Positions 9,992 through 19,622 are shown, counted from the stretch's first letter. The stretch is DNA of 64,000 nucleotides from an uncultured Amylibacter sp. (GCA_943846615.1 OX044354.1:2187001-2251000); one strand, 5' to 3'. Program-made: numbers and translations. Notes: generated by a model not told the origin, from the sequence alone.

Positions 9992-10020
9992 AAAAAGGGC
10001 CCCGCGATTGCGAGGCCCTT
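9992..10020 (-). terminator. Terminator of the quaternary-amine transporter operon
   Basis: On the minus strand an AAGGGCC-type stem with its complement GGCCCTT encloses a second short stem TCGC/GCGG, and the structure is followed by five T. It lies 26 bases after the stop of the binding-protein gene. Confidence 0.75.
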
Positions 10021-10045
10021 CATTCTTAGCAATAGAACTTATGGC

Positions 10046-11002
10046 TTAGCCATTAATCCAAGCGTTCACTGTGTCCATGTTTTCTTCGACCCACTGTTCT
10101 GCAACATCTTGGGCGTCTTCTTCGTCACGGCCGATACGCAAGATCCAATCGTTTACAACTGCTGGGTCTAGAACCATGTTTGACAACATTTTCGCAACAG
10201 CTGGGTTACGTTGTTCCAATGATTTAGAGTGACCGATCCAAACTTCTGCGTCGTTGTGCTTACAGCTGAATGTTGATGCTTCTAACCAGTCTTCTTGCTC
10301 TAGTTTAAGAACGCGACAGCCTTCTGTTACTGCTGGCTCGTCAAGTGGCGACAAGTCGTATGCCGCGAACAACCATTCAGGTGTCCAGTAGTAGAACAAA
10401 ATTGGTTTTTCGTTGCCATAAGCCGCTTTTAGCTGTGCTTTGAATGTTGCGTCGGAAACGATTTCTGGTTCCCATAGTTCGTCCAAACCGTATGATTTGA
10501 ATTTCACTTGCCACATTTTTGTGGATGTCCAAGATGAATCACCCGCCCAGTATTCGCCTTTGCCGTTGCCGTCTTTGTCGAACAATGCTGCGATTTCAGG
10601 GTTTGCCAAATCTTCGAATGACGTCACTTTGTCAGCCAAGTAATGTGGTACAAACATACCTTGTGTACCTGTGTACGGCTTGTTCACGCCAACAGTTTTG
10701 TTGCCATCAACATATTGATCCCAGTTTGCAACTTGGTTTGGCATCCAGATATCTGGATGTACGTCGATAGAACCGTCGCCTTTGTCCATACCAGCAAAGA
10801 TGATCGAGCCGTCTGATGCGCCTTCGATGATTTCTGCTTCGCCGCCCATTGGGCCTGTGATGATTGCTTGGATAACCGCGCCAATTGCGTCAGCGCCTGT
10901 CCATGTTAGATCGGCAATTGCTACTTTGCCGTCTTGGGCCGCTGCTGCCGTTGCGGCAACTGCGAATGCGGTTGATGCCGCAAGTGTTTTTAAAATGTTC
11001 AT
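10046..11002 (-). CDS. Quaternary-amine ABC transporter, periplasmic binding protein
   Basis: A 318-residue OpuAC-type binding protein. Residues 1-22 are a signal peptide ending AAAAQ. The mature part has the alternating Asp/Trp-rich segments of glycine betaine, choline, proline betaine and TMAO binders (DIWMPNQVANWDQYV, YYWTPEWLFAAYDL, EVWIGHSKSLEQRNP). It would bind a trimethylammonium compound through an aromatic cage. The gene order ATPase-permease-binding protein is that of ProVWX. Choline, glycine betaine and TMAO cannot be told apart here. A stem-loop precedes the gene and a terminator follows it. Confidence 0.8.
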   Translation of the reverse strand: MNILKTLAASTAFAVAATAAAAQDGKVAIADLTWTGADAIGAVIQAIITGPMGGEAEIIEGASDGSIIFAGMDKGDGSIDVHPDIWMPNQVANWDQYVDGNKTVGVNKPYTGTQGMFVPHYLADKVTSFEDLANPEIAALFDKDGNGKGEYWAGDSSWTSTKMWQVKFKSYGLDELWEPEIVSDATFKAQLKAAYGNEKPILFYYWTPEWLFAAYDLSPLDEPAVTEGCRVLKLEQEDWLEASTFSCKHNDAEVWIGHSKSLEQRNPAVAKMLSNMVLDPAVVNDWILRIGRDEEDAQDVAEQWVEENMDTVNAWING

Positions 11003-11035
11003 TTTACTCTCCTAGTTAGACTGATGTCTTTATTG

Positions 11036-11055
11036 GGCCGCCAGCAGTGGCGGCC
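11036..11055 (-). other. Intercistronic stem-loop between permease and binding-protein genes
   Basis: Perfect 8-bp stem GGCCGCCA/TGGCGGCC with a GCAG loop and no T tract on the minus strand. It lies in the gap between permease and binding-protein genes and may guard the mRNA end or tune the ratio of products. Confidence 0.5.
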
Positions 11056-11062
11056 AAATGCG

Positions 11063-12643
11063 TTATTGTATATTTGCTTTCTGGACCACACGATCAATCA
11101 TCATGGCCAATAAAGCAATACCGACGCCAGCCAAGATGCCTTTGCCGGTGTCTGTGCGCGCAAGCGCGTCGGTAACCAAGAAGCCCATACCGCCAGCGCC
11201 AATCAGCGCGGCAACAACAACCATTGATAGGGACATCATCACCACTTGGTTCACACCTGCCATGATCGATGGCATTGCCAATGGTAATTCAACCTTGGTC
11301 AGCAACTGACGCGGATTTGCGCCAAAGGCCAATGCGGCTTCTTTCGTGCTCTCGGGGACGTGTTGGATACCCAGTGATGTCAGGCGCACCATCGGCGGCA
11401 TCGCGAAAATCACGGTGGCCAAGATACCAGGCACAACACCGATGCCAAAGAAGGCAATCGCAGGCAGTAGGTAAACAAAGGATGGGATGGTTTGCATCAC
11501 ATCCAAAATTGGTGTGACAATTGCCTTACCCCACTTTGATTTCCCAACCCAGATGCCCAAAGGTAGGCCGATTAAAATCGATACACATGTCGCCGCGGCC
11601 ACAAGTGTGAGGGTTTCCATTGCCGTTTGCCAAAAGCCAAATAGTGCGAGATAGCCAAGCGATGAACCAACAAATATGGTGATCCGCGTTCCTGCCGCAT
11701 AATAGGCGATGGCCAACAGAACACCCATCATGATGGGCCACGGTGTACCCACGAAAATGGCTTCGAGTGCGTTTAGAAGGCCCGTTAAAACCTTGACGAT
11801 GCCATCAAAGAAGTAGCCGTAGAATGCGGTCAAGTAGCCAACACCGTTTTCGATAGAACCTGATACATATGTATGCAGGGTGACCGGTTTTTTGTTTGTT
11901 GGTTCGGAGATTTTAACATAGCGCGTGCCGTCTTCTGCACGGGGGTATTCAACGATGTCTGGGCGGTCGATCCATATCAACGTTGGGAAATCAGAAATGA
12001 TTTTACAGTTGAATTTCGCTTGGAAGGAAACGTCCTTGCCCTTGGCGATTGCGCGATCTTGTTTCACACATGTGCGTGCGTATGGTGCAAATTGTGTGGA
12101 GCGATAGATCATTAGTGGCGCGATCATTGCCAAAATCACCGTCATCATCACAAGGCGATTTGCCTTTAGACCAGAACGTTTTGTGTGATCCACGCGCCAT
12201 GTGTTGTATTGGCGGTAATAAACCCGATTAGCCAACCAACCAATGAACAAACGGCCAATGATAAAGATAATGATTGCTGTCATGATCGAACTGGATGTCC
12301 AATTTTCATAGCGTTCAATTAACAGCTGCTTATTGCTGGCGGCAGCAGTGTTGCCAGCGGCGGTATATTTGGCCACTTCTTCCAGAACGCCACTCAGGGC
12401 GTTGTTGAATTTATATGCGGCGCCAAAATAAACCAATGTCACCAGATCAACTGCAAATGCGATCCAAAATAGCAACCAGTTGCCACGCAAGGATGCCCAG
12501 ATAAAGCTGCCCAAAGCGGCGGAGAAATTGATGTGCCATTTTGACAGTTCGTTTTTCTGAATTTTCAGAAATGTTTTGGCATAGTAATCGCCAGATTTAT
12601 CCGCAAATTCGTGAAAGGGGCCTGTTGTGTTATCTGTTGTCAT
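11063..12643 (-). CDS. Quaternary-amine ABC transporter, permease
   Basis: A 526-residue inner-membrane protein, longer than classic ProW. The C-terminal 220 residues are a ProW/OpuAB permease domain with the ATPase-contact EAA loop (ESTKEAALAFGANPRQLLTKVELPLAMPSI, shown in part as GANPRQLLTKVELP). The N-terminal half adds several membrane segments and a periplasmic stretch with four cysteines. Such long forms occur in marine alphaproteobacterial betaine/TMAO systems. The start lies one base after the ATPase stop, so the two are coupled. Confidence 0.83.
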   Translation of the reverse strand: MTTDNTTGPFHEFADKSGDYYAKTFLKIQKNELSKWHINFSAALGSFIWASLRGNWLLFWIAFAVDLVTLVYFGAAYKFNNALSGVLEEVAKYTAAGNTAAASNKQLLIERYENWTSSSIMTAIIIFIIGRLFIGWLANRVYYRQYNTWRVDHTKRSGLKANRLVMMTVILAMIAPLMIYRSTQFAPYARTCVKQDRAIAKGKDVSFQAKFNCKIISDFPTLIWIDRPDIVEYPRAEDGTRYVKISEPTNKKPVTLHTYVSGSIENGVGYLTAFYGYFFDGIVKVLTGLLNALEAIFVGTPWPIMMGVLLAIAYYAAGTRITIFVGSSLGYLALFGFWQTAMETLTLVAAATCVSILIGLPLGIWVGKSKWGKAIVTPILDVMQTIPSFVYLLPAIAFFGIGVVPGILATVIFAMPPMVRLTSLGIQHVPESTKEAALAFGANPRQLLTKVELPLAMPSIMAGVNQVVMMSLSMVVVAALIGAGGMGFLVTDALARTDTGKGILAGVGIALLAMMIDRVVQKANIQ

Positions 12644-12644
12644 C

Positions 12645-13703
12645 TTATGTCTCCCCTCTGATTGCGTGCAATAATGCGTCTTTGGTCACAACGCCGACGG
12701 GTTTGCCATCGTCAACAATGACCAATGGTTTGTCTTGGTCCACAACCTTGGTCAGCAAGGTATCCAAGTCGTCTTCGGGCCCTGCTTGGGGGCAGTTTTT
12801 CAGGGCAGGTAGTTTTTTATTCTCTTTTTCGTATTTCGCGACGGGCACCATAACGGTGTGTGCGAAAACGAGTTTGAGTTTTGAGATGCCTTGAACAAAA
12901 TCGGCCACATATTCATCGGCGGGGTTTGTTACGATATCTTCGGGGGTGCCTGTTTGGACGATTTCGCCGTCTTTCATTATGGCGATGCGTGAACCCATGC
13001 GGATGGCCTCGTCCAGATCGTGGGTGATGAACAGGGTTGTTTTGTTCATTTCCTTGGACAGGGCCAAGAATTCATCCTGTAGGCCGCGACGGATCAATGG
13101 ATCAAGCGCGGAAAATGGTTCGTCCATCAACAGGATTTCAGGATCAGCGGCCAAAGCGCGGGCCAGACCCACACGTTGTTGCATTCCGCCTGATAATTCG
13201 GATGGGTAGCGATCGCCGTAACCTTGTAATGTTACACGTTCGATTACGGCATCGGCCGCCTGTGCACGGCGGAAGGCATCGACGTTGCGCAATTCCAGTG
13301 AAAAGGCGATGTTGTCGCGCACTGTGCGGTGGGGCAATAGGGCCATGTTTTGGAACACCATGCCGATTTGATCGGCGCGCATGGCGCGTAATTCTTCGGG
13401 GTTTAGGCCGCCCACATCGGTGCCGTTGATTTCAATTGTGCCGCTGGTGGGTTCGATCAAGCGATTGACGTGGCGCACCAGTGTGGATTTGCCGGAACCA
13501 GACAGACCCATGATACAAAACACTTCGCCTTCACGAACCGACATGGATACGTCTTTGACGCCAACCACACATTCGAAGCGTTCCAGTACTTCGGCCTTGG
13601 ATATGTTTGATTTTTGGACTTCGGCCATCGCTTCGTCTGCGCGATCCCCGAAAATTTTCCATACGTTGTTTGCCTCTACGACAACTCTTCTTTGGTCACT
13701 CAC
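12645..13703 (-). CDS. Quaternary-amine ABC transporter, ATP-binding subunit with CBS domain
   Basis: A 352-residue ProV/OpuAA-type ATPase. Walker A is GLSGSGKST, the signature is [15 protein letters not shown], and Walker B is [12 protein letters not shown], followed by the switch histidine in FITHD. The last 60 residues form a CBS-like sensor ([20 protein letters not shown]), which in OpuA-type ATPases responds to ionic strength. First gene of the operon. Confidence 0.88.
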   Translation of the reverse strand: MSDQRRVVVEANNVWKIFGDRADEAMAEVQKSNISKAEVLERFECVVGVKDVSMSVREGEVFCIMGLSGSGKSTLVRHVNRLIEPTSGTIEINGTDVGGLNPEELRAMRADQIGMVFQNMALLPHRTVRDNIAFSLELRNVDAFRRAQAADAVIERVTLQGYGDRYPSELSGGMQQRVGLARALAADPEILLMDEPFSALDPLIRRGLQDEFLALSKEMNKTTLFITHDLDEAIRMGSRIAIMKDGEIVQTGTPEDIVTNPADEYVADFVQGISKLKLVFAHTVMVPVAKYEKENKKLPALKNCPQAGPEDDLDTLLTKVVDQDKPLVIVDDGKPVGVVTKDALLHAIRGET

Positions 13704-13866
13704 AAGCAGTCTCTCCCTTGTTGCCGCGCTTTAGGCGCAAACAACTGTGCAGAGTATGTTACAGCCAGCATCGCATCGCAAGGTATCTTTCGCGACAAAT
13801 ACAGGCTTAAAACAGGCGTTTCACGTCATTTTTTGTGCGAGAATGCGGATATACTCCATAGGTTGC

Positions 13867-14565
13867 TTACGTGGCAGATGTTTTTGTCATCACGATGCGC
13901 AGATCACCTATCGCTTGAAACCCCGCACTTTGCGCAAATTTCAAATCTGGTCCTGATTCATATCCGACGATTGGGGTGTTGGGATTGATTGATGCAACAG
14001 CGGATCTAGCCTGTGCAAAGATTTCAGGACTGGGATTTGTGGCGAAAACATTCGACATGCCGATGCTATCCTGCGATTGGTTTGCGATGCATCCCGCTGT
14101 GATAACACCATCCGTAATACGCGCCAAAAAATGGATGTTTGGATTGGCTAAGATATTGGCATTAAACATGCGTTTTTCTGTGGATGATCCAGATGCCTTC
14201 CAGACTGTTTCCCACCTCAACAGATCAGCGTCCGTTTCAACGCGTTGCCAATCTGTTTGGGTTGGATCGGTGCCACCATGCCAAATCCAAGTGGCCCCAA
14301 ACAGTGTTTGAAAGCCACTGTGTTTCAAATCCAATTTAGAAAAGCTGTCTTTGATAACCATCTTGCCGCTGGTCGGGGGCGTGATCAGTTCGTCGTGATC
14401 GGGCGATAGAATGGTGTGGTTTGCATAAAAAGGAGGAGGGGGATCGATTGCGATCAACGCCAGGGGTGTGCGCTCATATTTTATGCTGTGCGATGCAAAT
14501 ACGGCCTCATACAGATCGGCGTTGTTATTGGCGGCGATCGCCACCCGCGTTTCATTTTCCATCAT
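13867..14565 (-). CDS. GNAT acetyltransferase-like protein
   Basis: A 232-residue protein whose last 90 residues fit the GNAT fold: a strand FLARITDGVITAGCIANQ, a PEIFAQARSAVASI helix, and the closing GPDLKFAQSAGFQAIGDLRIV segment that resembles the acetyltransferase end motif. The pyrophosphate-binding QxxGxG/A loop is degenerate, so activity is uncertain. It overlaps phoB by 14 bases and would be transcribed with it, which hints at a role under phosphate control but does not prove it. Confidence 0.5.
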   Translation of the reverse strand: MMENETRVAIAANNNADLYEAVFASHSIKYERTPLALIAIDPPPPFYANHTILSPDHDELITPPTSGKMVIKDSFSKLDLKHSGFQTLFGATWIWHGGTDPTQTDWQRVETDADLLRWETVWKASGSSTEKRMFNANILANPNIHFLARITDGVITAGCIANQSQDSIGMSNVFATNPSPEIFAQARSAVASINPNTPIVGYESGPDLKFAQSAGFQAIGDLRIVMTKTSAT

Positions 14566-15247
14566 CTAACGCATATCCAAACCCACGAATGGTTTTGATG
14601 AATTCTTGATCCGTTGCGGTTTTCAAAACCTTGCGTAGACGCCCCACATGTACATCAACCGTGCGGGTTTCCACATCCAGATTTTCGGGCCAGAGACGTT
14701 CCAATAATTGTTCGCGCGAAAAAACGCGTTTGGGTGCATTCAACAACAGTTGCAGTAATTTGAATTCCATGGGGCCAATGGCAACGGATTGATCATCTAC
14801 ACTGACCGTATGGCGCGACAAATCCATCGTGATCGGGCCAAAGGCAAGTGTATCGCCAATTTGATTTTGTGAACGCCCCCGCATGCCAGCACGCACGCGT
14901 GCCATCAATTCCTTCACCGAATAGGGTTTTACGATATAATCGTCCGACCCCATGTCCAAACCGCGCACTTTGTCATCTTCTTCACCGCGTGCGGTCAACA
15001 TGATGACGTGACATGATTTATCCTTGGATCGTTTGATTTGGCGACATACTTCGAGGCCAGACATTTCTGGCAACATCCAATCCAACAAGGCCAAGTCGGG
15101 CTCATTTTCTTGGAATAACAATATGCCTTCTTCGCCCGATGTGGCCCTCAGGACATCATAACCTTCTGCTTTTAGGTTGAATGACAGCAGTTCCATTTGT
15201 GACGGTTCATCTTCGACGACCAGAACCAAACCCTTTGTAGATGCCAT
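14552..15247 (-). CDS. phoB: Phosphate response regulator PhoB
   Basis: A 231-residue OmpR-class regulator. The receiver domain (1-125) has the acidic pair in VVEDEPSQ, phospho-Asp in LALLDWMLP, and the Thr/Lys switch residues (MLTARGE, YIVKPYSV). The C-terminal winged helix (from about 135) has VFSREQLLERLW and RTVDVHVGRLRKVL. PhoB activates phosphate-starvation genes. The partner kinase PhoR and pstSCAB-phoU, usual neighbours, are absent here. Instead the gene is divergent from a PiT phosphate carrier, with a PHO-box-like sequence in between. Confidence 0.88.
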   Translation of the reverse strand: MASTKGLVLVVEDEPSQMELLSFNLKAEGYDVLRATSGEEGILLFQENEPDLALLDWMLPEMSGLEVCRQIKRSKDKSCHVIMLTARGEEDDKVRGLDMGSDDYIVKPYSVKELMARVRAGMRGRSQNQIGDTLAFGPITMDLSRHTVSVDDQSVAIGPMEFKLLQLLLNAPKRVFSREQLLERLWPENLDVETRTVDVHVGRLRKVLKTATDQEFIKTIRGFGYALDDGK

Positions 15248-15302
15248 TTTACCCCCTAGTGTTACCCCTTAAGGCCAAATTTTAACCGCTTTTTCAAGCT
15301 GA

Positions 15303-15331
15303 TTGTCATATTGCTGTTACATAAATTTCAT
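15303..15331. promoter_or_regulatory. PHO-box-like site between phoB and pit
   Basis: Two 7-base units TTGTCAT (15303-15309) and CTGTTAC (15314-15320) lie 11 bases apart start to start, as in the PhoB box (CTGTCAT, 4-base spacer, repeat). A third weaker unit ATTTCAT (15325-15331) keeps the same 11-base spacing. The site lies 62 bases before the pit start and 56 bases before the phoB start, so it may control both. Confidence 0.65.
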
Positions 15332-15392
15332 ATTTCCTCACAGAATCATGACCCGCTGTGGGTCAATGGGTTGTTTTTAAAGGGGTCAACCA

Positions 15393-16877
15393 ATGGTCAA
15401 AAAAGCACGTCCAAATAAAACGCTGGATCGCGATTTGAAAAGTCGCGTTTCACTAGAGCAGGCAGCGGTTGCCACGCGTCGTCAGTATATGGCGCCATCA
15501 ATTGCGTTTGCATTCATTATGTTCGCGGGTCTGATTGCCAGTGCGATTTTAGGTTGGAACTCTGACAGCTATATCATCATCGCGGCGGCCGCGATTGGTG
15601 CATATATGGCGTTGAACATTGGTGCCAATGACGTGGCAAACAACGTTGGCCCCGCCGTGGGTGCGAATGCACTGTCCATGACAGGCGCGTTGATTATCGC
15701 CGCTATTTTCGAAAGTGCGGGTGCCCTGTTGGCGGGTGGTGATGTTGTTGGAACAATTTCCAAAGGCATTATTGATCCAGCGGCAGTTGGTGATCCAAAG
15801 GTGTTCATCTGGGCGATGTTCGCGGCGCTAATTTCAGCGGCGATGTGGGTGAATTTGGCCACTTGGGTTGGCGCACCTGTTTCAACGACACACTCTGTTG
15901 TTGGTGGTGTAATGGGCGCAGGTATCGCGGCGGCTGGTTTTGCCGCGGTGAATTGGCCGAAGATGGGCCAGATTGCGGCGTCTTGGGTGATTTCCCCAAT
16001 GCTGGGCGGTATCATTGCCGCGTTATTCTTGTGGTTCATCAAATCCCAAGTGTCAGACAAACAGGATAAAATTGCGGCGGCACGCCGTTGGGTGCCTGTA
16101 TTGATCGCGATTATGGCGTTGGCGTTTTCAACGTACCTAGCTGTTAAAGGTGTAAAGAAAATCATCAAGATTGATTTGCAAACCGCATTGATGATTGGTG
16201 CGGCGGCGGGTTTGTTGGCCTACTTTGTGACGCGTCCGATTATTCGTCGTCAATCAGAAGGCAAACCAAACACCAAGGAAACGGTACGTGGTTTGTTTAC
16301 GATCCCATTGATCTGTTCTGCGGCGATGCTGTCGTTTGCGCACGGTGCGAATGATGTGGCGAACGCGGTTGGCCCATTGGCGGCCATCGTTCATACAGCC
16401 GAAGCAGGCGAAGTTGTTGGCAAGGTTGCGATCCCAATCTGGGTTATGATCGTGGGTGCCTTTGGTATTTCGTTTGGTCTGTTGTTGTTTGGTCCAAAAC
16501 TGATCCGTATGGTTGGTGAGCAGATTACAAAACTGAACCCATTGCGCGCGTACTGTGTGGCGTTGTCTGCGGCGATTACAGTGATTATCGCATCATGGTT
16601 GGGTCTGCCCGTAAGTTCGACACACATCGCGGTTGGTTCTGTGTTTGGTGTTGGTTTCTTCCGCGAAATTCATTGGCGTGTAACAACTTCTGATAAGAAG
16701 GTTGCAGCCGTGAAAGATGCCGAAGCAGAAAAGCAAGGCAGCAAGAAGCGCAAGCACCGCAAGTTGGTGCGTCGTTCACACTTTATGACGATCATCGCAG
16801 CGTGGGTTATTACCGTGCCAGCGGCGGCGATTATTTCTGGTGTTATCTTCTTGATCCTAAATAACGTGATGGCGTAA
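15393..16877 (+). CDS. pit: PiT-family inorganic phosphate transporter
   Basis: A 494-residue integral membrane protein with about ten to twelve segments and a central hydrophilic loop. Both halves carry the PiT signature: GANDVANNVGPAVGANALSM near residue 73 and HGANDVANAVGPLAAIVH near residue 315. It imports phosphate (or a metal-phosphate complex) with protons or sodium. The N-terminal 35 residues are a hydrophilic, lysine/arginine-rich cytoplasmic extension. The PHO-box-like sequence upstream suggests phosphate-starvation control, whereas E. coli PitA is largely constitutive. Confidence 0.88.
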   Translation: MVKKARPNKTLDRDLKSRVSLEQAAVATRRQYMAPSIAFAFIMFAGLIASAILGWNSDSYIIIAAAAIGAYMALNIGANDVANNVGPAVGANALSMTGALIIAAIFESAGALLAGGDVVGTISKGIIDPAAVGDPKVFIWAMFAALISAAMWVNLATWVGAPVSTTHSVVGGVMGAGIAAAGFAAVNWPKMGQIAASWVISPMLGGIIAALFLWFIKSQVSDKQDKIAAARRWVPVLIAIMALAFSTYLAVKGVKKIIKIDLQTALMIGAAAGLLAYFVTRPIIRRQSEGKPNTKETVRGLFTIPLICSAAMLSFAHGANDVANAVGPLAAIVHTAEAGEVVGKVAIPIWVMIVGAFGISFGLLLFGPKLIRMVGEQITKLNPLRAYCVALSAAITVIIASWLGLPVSSTHIAVGSVFGVGFFREIHWRVTTSDKKVAAVKDAEAEKQGSKKRKHRKLVRRSHFMTIIAAWVITVPAAAIISGVIFLILNNVMA

Positions 16878-16898
16878 CGCCTGAATTCATATTGATTG

Positions 16899-16926
16899 AA
16901 AGGGTCGGCATTGCCGGCCCTTTTTT
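16899..16926. terminator. Terminator between convergent pit and EamA genes
   Basis: Stem GGGTCGGC (16902-16909) with GCCGGCCC (16913-16920), one G-T pair, a 3-base loop, then six T on the plus strand. It overlaps the end of the convergent EamA gene by two bases. Confidence 0.8.
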
Positions 16927-17776
16927 ATTGCCCGCCGAGGTATGCAATGCCGATAAATGTTATGGTGACGCCCATCCATTGCAGGCCCGTCATCCGTTCG
17001 CGCAAAAACGCCCATGCCAACAGGATTGTCACCATGCCAAAAAGTGACGCCGCCAATGACGCATAGCTGGCGTTTGGCATGTTTCCAGACACCAACACGA
17101 CCGTCAGCGCCAAGGCATCCAACCCGCCCATAATAGCCAGTATTTTCCACTGACCAATCGCGGCCAACAGGGGTGTTTTCAGATATATCATAATCGGGAT
17201 TAAACAGCCCACCGCGACCAATCGCGTGGCCAATATGCCCATCATTTCTGGCGTGTACTGGACCATCGAATGCCCGATGCCAAAGGTTGCGGCAAAACCG
17301 AAACTGGCCCCACATGCCCATAGGATTGCATGGGAACGCTTGCCGTTTGATGTGGCGTTATCCGATGAATTTGCCAATGACACAACGATGTACAAGCCAA
17401 TGAACACAGCAGCGACAGCCAGTATTTGTAGAATAGTCAATTGGTCGCCTTGGATCACGCCCAACAGGATGGAACCGATGGCGTATGTGGCAACGATGGG
17501 GGCCACTAATTGTACGGGGCCGATTTCGAATGCCTTGTAAATGGCGATGCCTGCGAACATAAATGCAATGCCCGATGCCAATATGGGGATCGTGGCTGGC
17601 GCAGGGATGTCGGTGAAGTCGCCACGGATTGCGACGATGCCAAATTGGAAAATAAGGCCGAATAGTAAGACCAGAAACAGGGCTGAAAATACACTGGATT
17701 TTTGGCTGACCCAGCGTATCAAAATATCGTGGATACCCCAAGCCAAGGCGGCCAACAGGCCCAGTAGAATTGTCAT
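16925..17776 (-). CDS. EamA/DMT-family transporter
   Basis: A 283-residue protein with ten predicted membrane segments in two five-helix halves, as in the drug/metabolite transporter superfamily. The second half has the typical SLAASLFGMVTILLAWAFLRERM and a closing WMGVTITFIGIAYLG. The frame stays open upstream, but MTILLGLLAALAWG at 17776 is the family start and overlaps the stop of the 54-residue gene as TAATG. The substrate is unknown. Confidence 0.8.
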   Translation of the reverse strand: MTILLGLLAALAWGIHDILIRWVSQKSSVFSALFLVLLFGLIFQFGIVAIRGDFTDIPAPATIPILASGIAFMFAGIAIYKAFEIGPVQLVAPIVATYAIGSILLGVIQGDQLTILQILAVAAVFIGLYIVVSLANSSDNATSNGKRSHAILWACGASFGFAATFGIGHSMVQYTPEMMGILATRLVAVGCLIPIMIYLKTPLLAAIGQWKILAIMGGLDALALTVVLVSGNMPNASYASLAASLFGMVTILLAWAFLRERMTGLQWMGVTITFIGIAYLGGQ

Positions 17777-17940
17777 TACGGGCCTTTGCGGAAAAACGGG
17801 ATCATGAAGATTAGACAGGCAAGCAAGAAAAAGATGCTGCCAAACATCGCCCAGAAATGGCCGATACTGGCGATGCAAAACCCAATGGCGGAAACCACGA
17901 ATAAAATCCAGCCGACGAAGTTTATTTGGTGGTTTGTCAT
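17776..17940 (-). CDS. Small two-helix membrane protein
   Basis: A 54-residue protein with two hydrophobic segments (about 9-26 and 29-48) and a basic end FFRKGP. It is wedged between two genes with a 4-base overlap upstream (ATGA) and a 1-base overlap downstream (TAATG), which supports it being translated. I recognise no family. It is probably part of the same transcript as the nitronate monooxygenase-like and EamA genes. Confidence 0.6.
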   Translation of the reverse strand: MTNHQINFVGWILFVVSAIGFCIASIGHFWAMFGSIFFLLACLIFMIPFFRKGP

Positions 17941-18995
17941 CTTGTGGTGTCCAATTCGGATTTTAGAGTTTTCATAAGGTCGGTCACCGACATCGCACGC
18001 GACAGGGGGGCACCTTGGCCCGCCCAATTGGCGCCAAAACCCGAAATTCCTGCGACCTTAGCTGCTGCGATTAACGATTTTGCCGCGTCATATGCGATTG
18101 GGTAATCGGGGATATCAGATGGATCAATCAAATCATCCCATTTAGTAAATTCATTCGCTAAACAACGCGCGGGACGACCAGAAACGACAGGTGTCATCAC
18201 CGTGTTATGCGCCGCATCTGAATGTAATGCTGAACGGTATGAAGCATCCGCGAGGCTGTGATCTGTATCGATAAACGCGGTGCCCATCTGGGCACATGTG
18301 GCACCCATATTTAACGCCGCGCGAATGCCCGCGCCGTCCATTATTCCACCAGCGGCAATCACGGGAACAAACAGGTTTTCCGCCAATACCCGCGTCAATG
18401 CAAAGGTGCCAAGGCGGGTATCTTGACTGTTTGGATCAACGATGCCGCGATGACCACCTGCCTCCCATCCTTGGGCAACAATGGCGTCGATACCAGCGTC
18501 CTGTGCAACCTTAGCATCCGCTAGTGTGATCGCGGTGGAAAATAGGATGATGCCCTTATCCTTCAATGCCGTGATCTTTTCCGCATCTGGCAGGCCGAAA
18601 TGAAAGCTGACCACGGGGGGGCATTCATCCAGCACCATTTGAAATTTCGCATCATCAGTTAAAAACGTAGAATAGATTTCGCTCAATGTATCGGGTGCGG
18701 TTACACCAAGATCATCAAACGTAGGCCGTAGACGGTTCAGCCAATTCGATTGCTTCGCGTCATCGTGTTGCGCAGGGGCATGGCAGAAAAAATTTACATT
18801 GAAAGCACAATCCGTCAACGCGCGGGTTTGTTGGATTTGCGCGCGCGCGCCATCTACATCTGTGGCGCCGACGGCGATAGAGCCAAGGCCACCCGCATTA
18901 CAAACGGCGGCGGCCAGTTTAGGCGGCGCGGTACCCGCCATTGGCGCCTGAATAATCGGGCATGAAAGGCCCAAGTTTTGAAGGAATTTGTTCAT
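17937..18995 (-). CDS. Nitronate monooxygenase-family flavoprotein
   Basis: A 352-residue FMN TIM-barrel protein. It has the N-terminal PIIQAPMAGTAPPKLAAAVC strand-loop, the central IVAQGWEAGGHRG phosphate/FMN loop with the family histidine, and the PVIAAGGIMDGAGIRAAL and GATCAQMGTAF segments. The family oxidises alkyl nitronates or propionate-3-nitronate, and some members act on other 2-keto or enoyl substrates. First gene of a three-gene overlapping set. Exact substrate unknown. Confidence 0.8.
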   Translation of the reverse strand: MNKFLQNLGLSCPIIQAPMAGTAPPKLAAAVCNAGGLGSIAVGATDVDGARAQIQQTRALTDCAFNVNFFCHAPAQHDDAKQSNWLNRLRPTFDDLGVTAPDTLSEIYSTFLTDDAKFQMVLDECPPVVSFHFGLPDAEKITALKDKGIILFSTAITLADAKVAQDAGIDAIVAQGWEAGGHRGIVDPNSQDTRLGTFALTRVLAENLFVPVIAAGGIMDGAGIRAALNMGATCAQMGTAFIDTDHSLADASYRSALHSDAAHNTVMTPVVSGRPARCLANEFTKWDDLIDPSDIPDYPIAYDAAKSLIAAAKVAGISGFGANWAGQGAPLSRAMSVTDLMKTLKSELDTTR

Positions 18996-19072
18996 GGCAG
19001 CATATTGTCGTAAAATCTTGGGTGGCGCAATTAGCTGGCCGTAAATTTGGCTCGTTTAGATGTTTGAAATCG

Positions 19073-19468
19073 CTATTTCGCTTTTAAAATAGAGCCAAGA
19101 TAGGTTTTCGCGGCCATCTCTTTGGCAACGATATTGCCGTAGCTGTTTTCATTGCCGCTGATTGCACCTTTTTGTGCCAAAACAGCTACGCCATTCTTCT
19201 TTCGATCAGACATCTTCACGCCTTTGGTGCCAGCACTTATTTCTTTCTTGGTATAACCCTTTGCGACCAAATCCTTACGCAACGACATGGCGGCGCGTCC
19301 AATAGCCGGTTCGTTTGCACGGGCGGTTTTACAATTTTTCCCAAGCAATCGTGCGGCGAAATTATCAGCAAGCATATCGGTCACAATAAGTTGCACTTCG
19401 GCAGCCTTATCAGCCGCCACTGGCGTCGCCATTATGACTAACATTACGCATGTGATTTTCTTTATCAT
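19073..19468 (-). CDS. Small secreted protein, DUF5333-like
   Basis: A 131-residue exported protein with a signal peptide of about 19 residues ending PVAA. The mature part is helical with a single cysteine in LGKNCKTARANEPAI and a basic middle. Size and the pattern of NC..., LRKDLVAKGYTKKEI recall DUF5333 proteins common in Rhodobacteraceae, but I recall that family only loosely. No function known. Confidence 0.5.
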   Translation of the reverse strand: MIKKITCVMLVIMATPVAADKAAEVQLIVTDMLADNFAARLLGKNCKTARANEPAIGRAAMSLRKDLVAKGYTKKEISAGTKGVKMSDRKKNGVAVLAQKGAISGNENSYGNIVAKEMAAKTYLGSILKAK

Positions 19469-19545
19469 TCAAGAACTCCCCCTAAATTTAAATAATATAG
19501 AGAGTTTTACTGTATGTCGTAAATTTTTTCAATTTGGAGTTTAAA

Positions 19546-19622
19546 TGGTGCCCGAGGGTAGATTTGAACTACCGACACGAGGATTTTCAATCCACTGCTC
19601 TACCCCTGAGCTACTCAGGCAC
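19546..19622 (-). tRNA. tRNA-Phe (GAA)
   Basis: On the minus strand the 77-base sequence folds as a tRNA: acceptor GTGCCTG with CGGGCAC, D stem GCTC/GAGC, anticodon loop TTGAAAA (anticodon GAA), T stem GGTAG/CTACC, and an encoded CCA end at 19548-19546. Confidence 0.95.
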
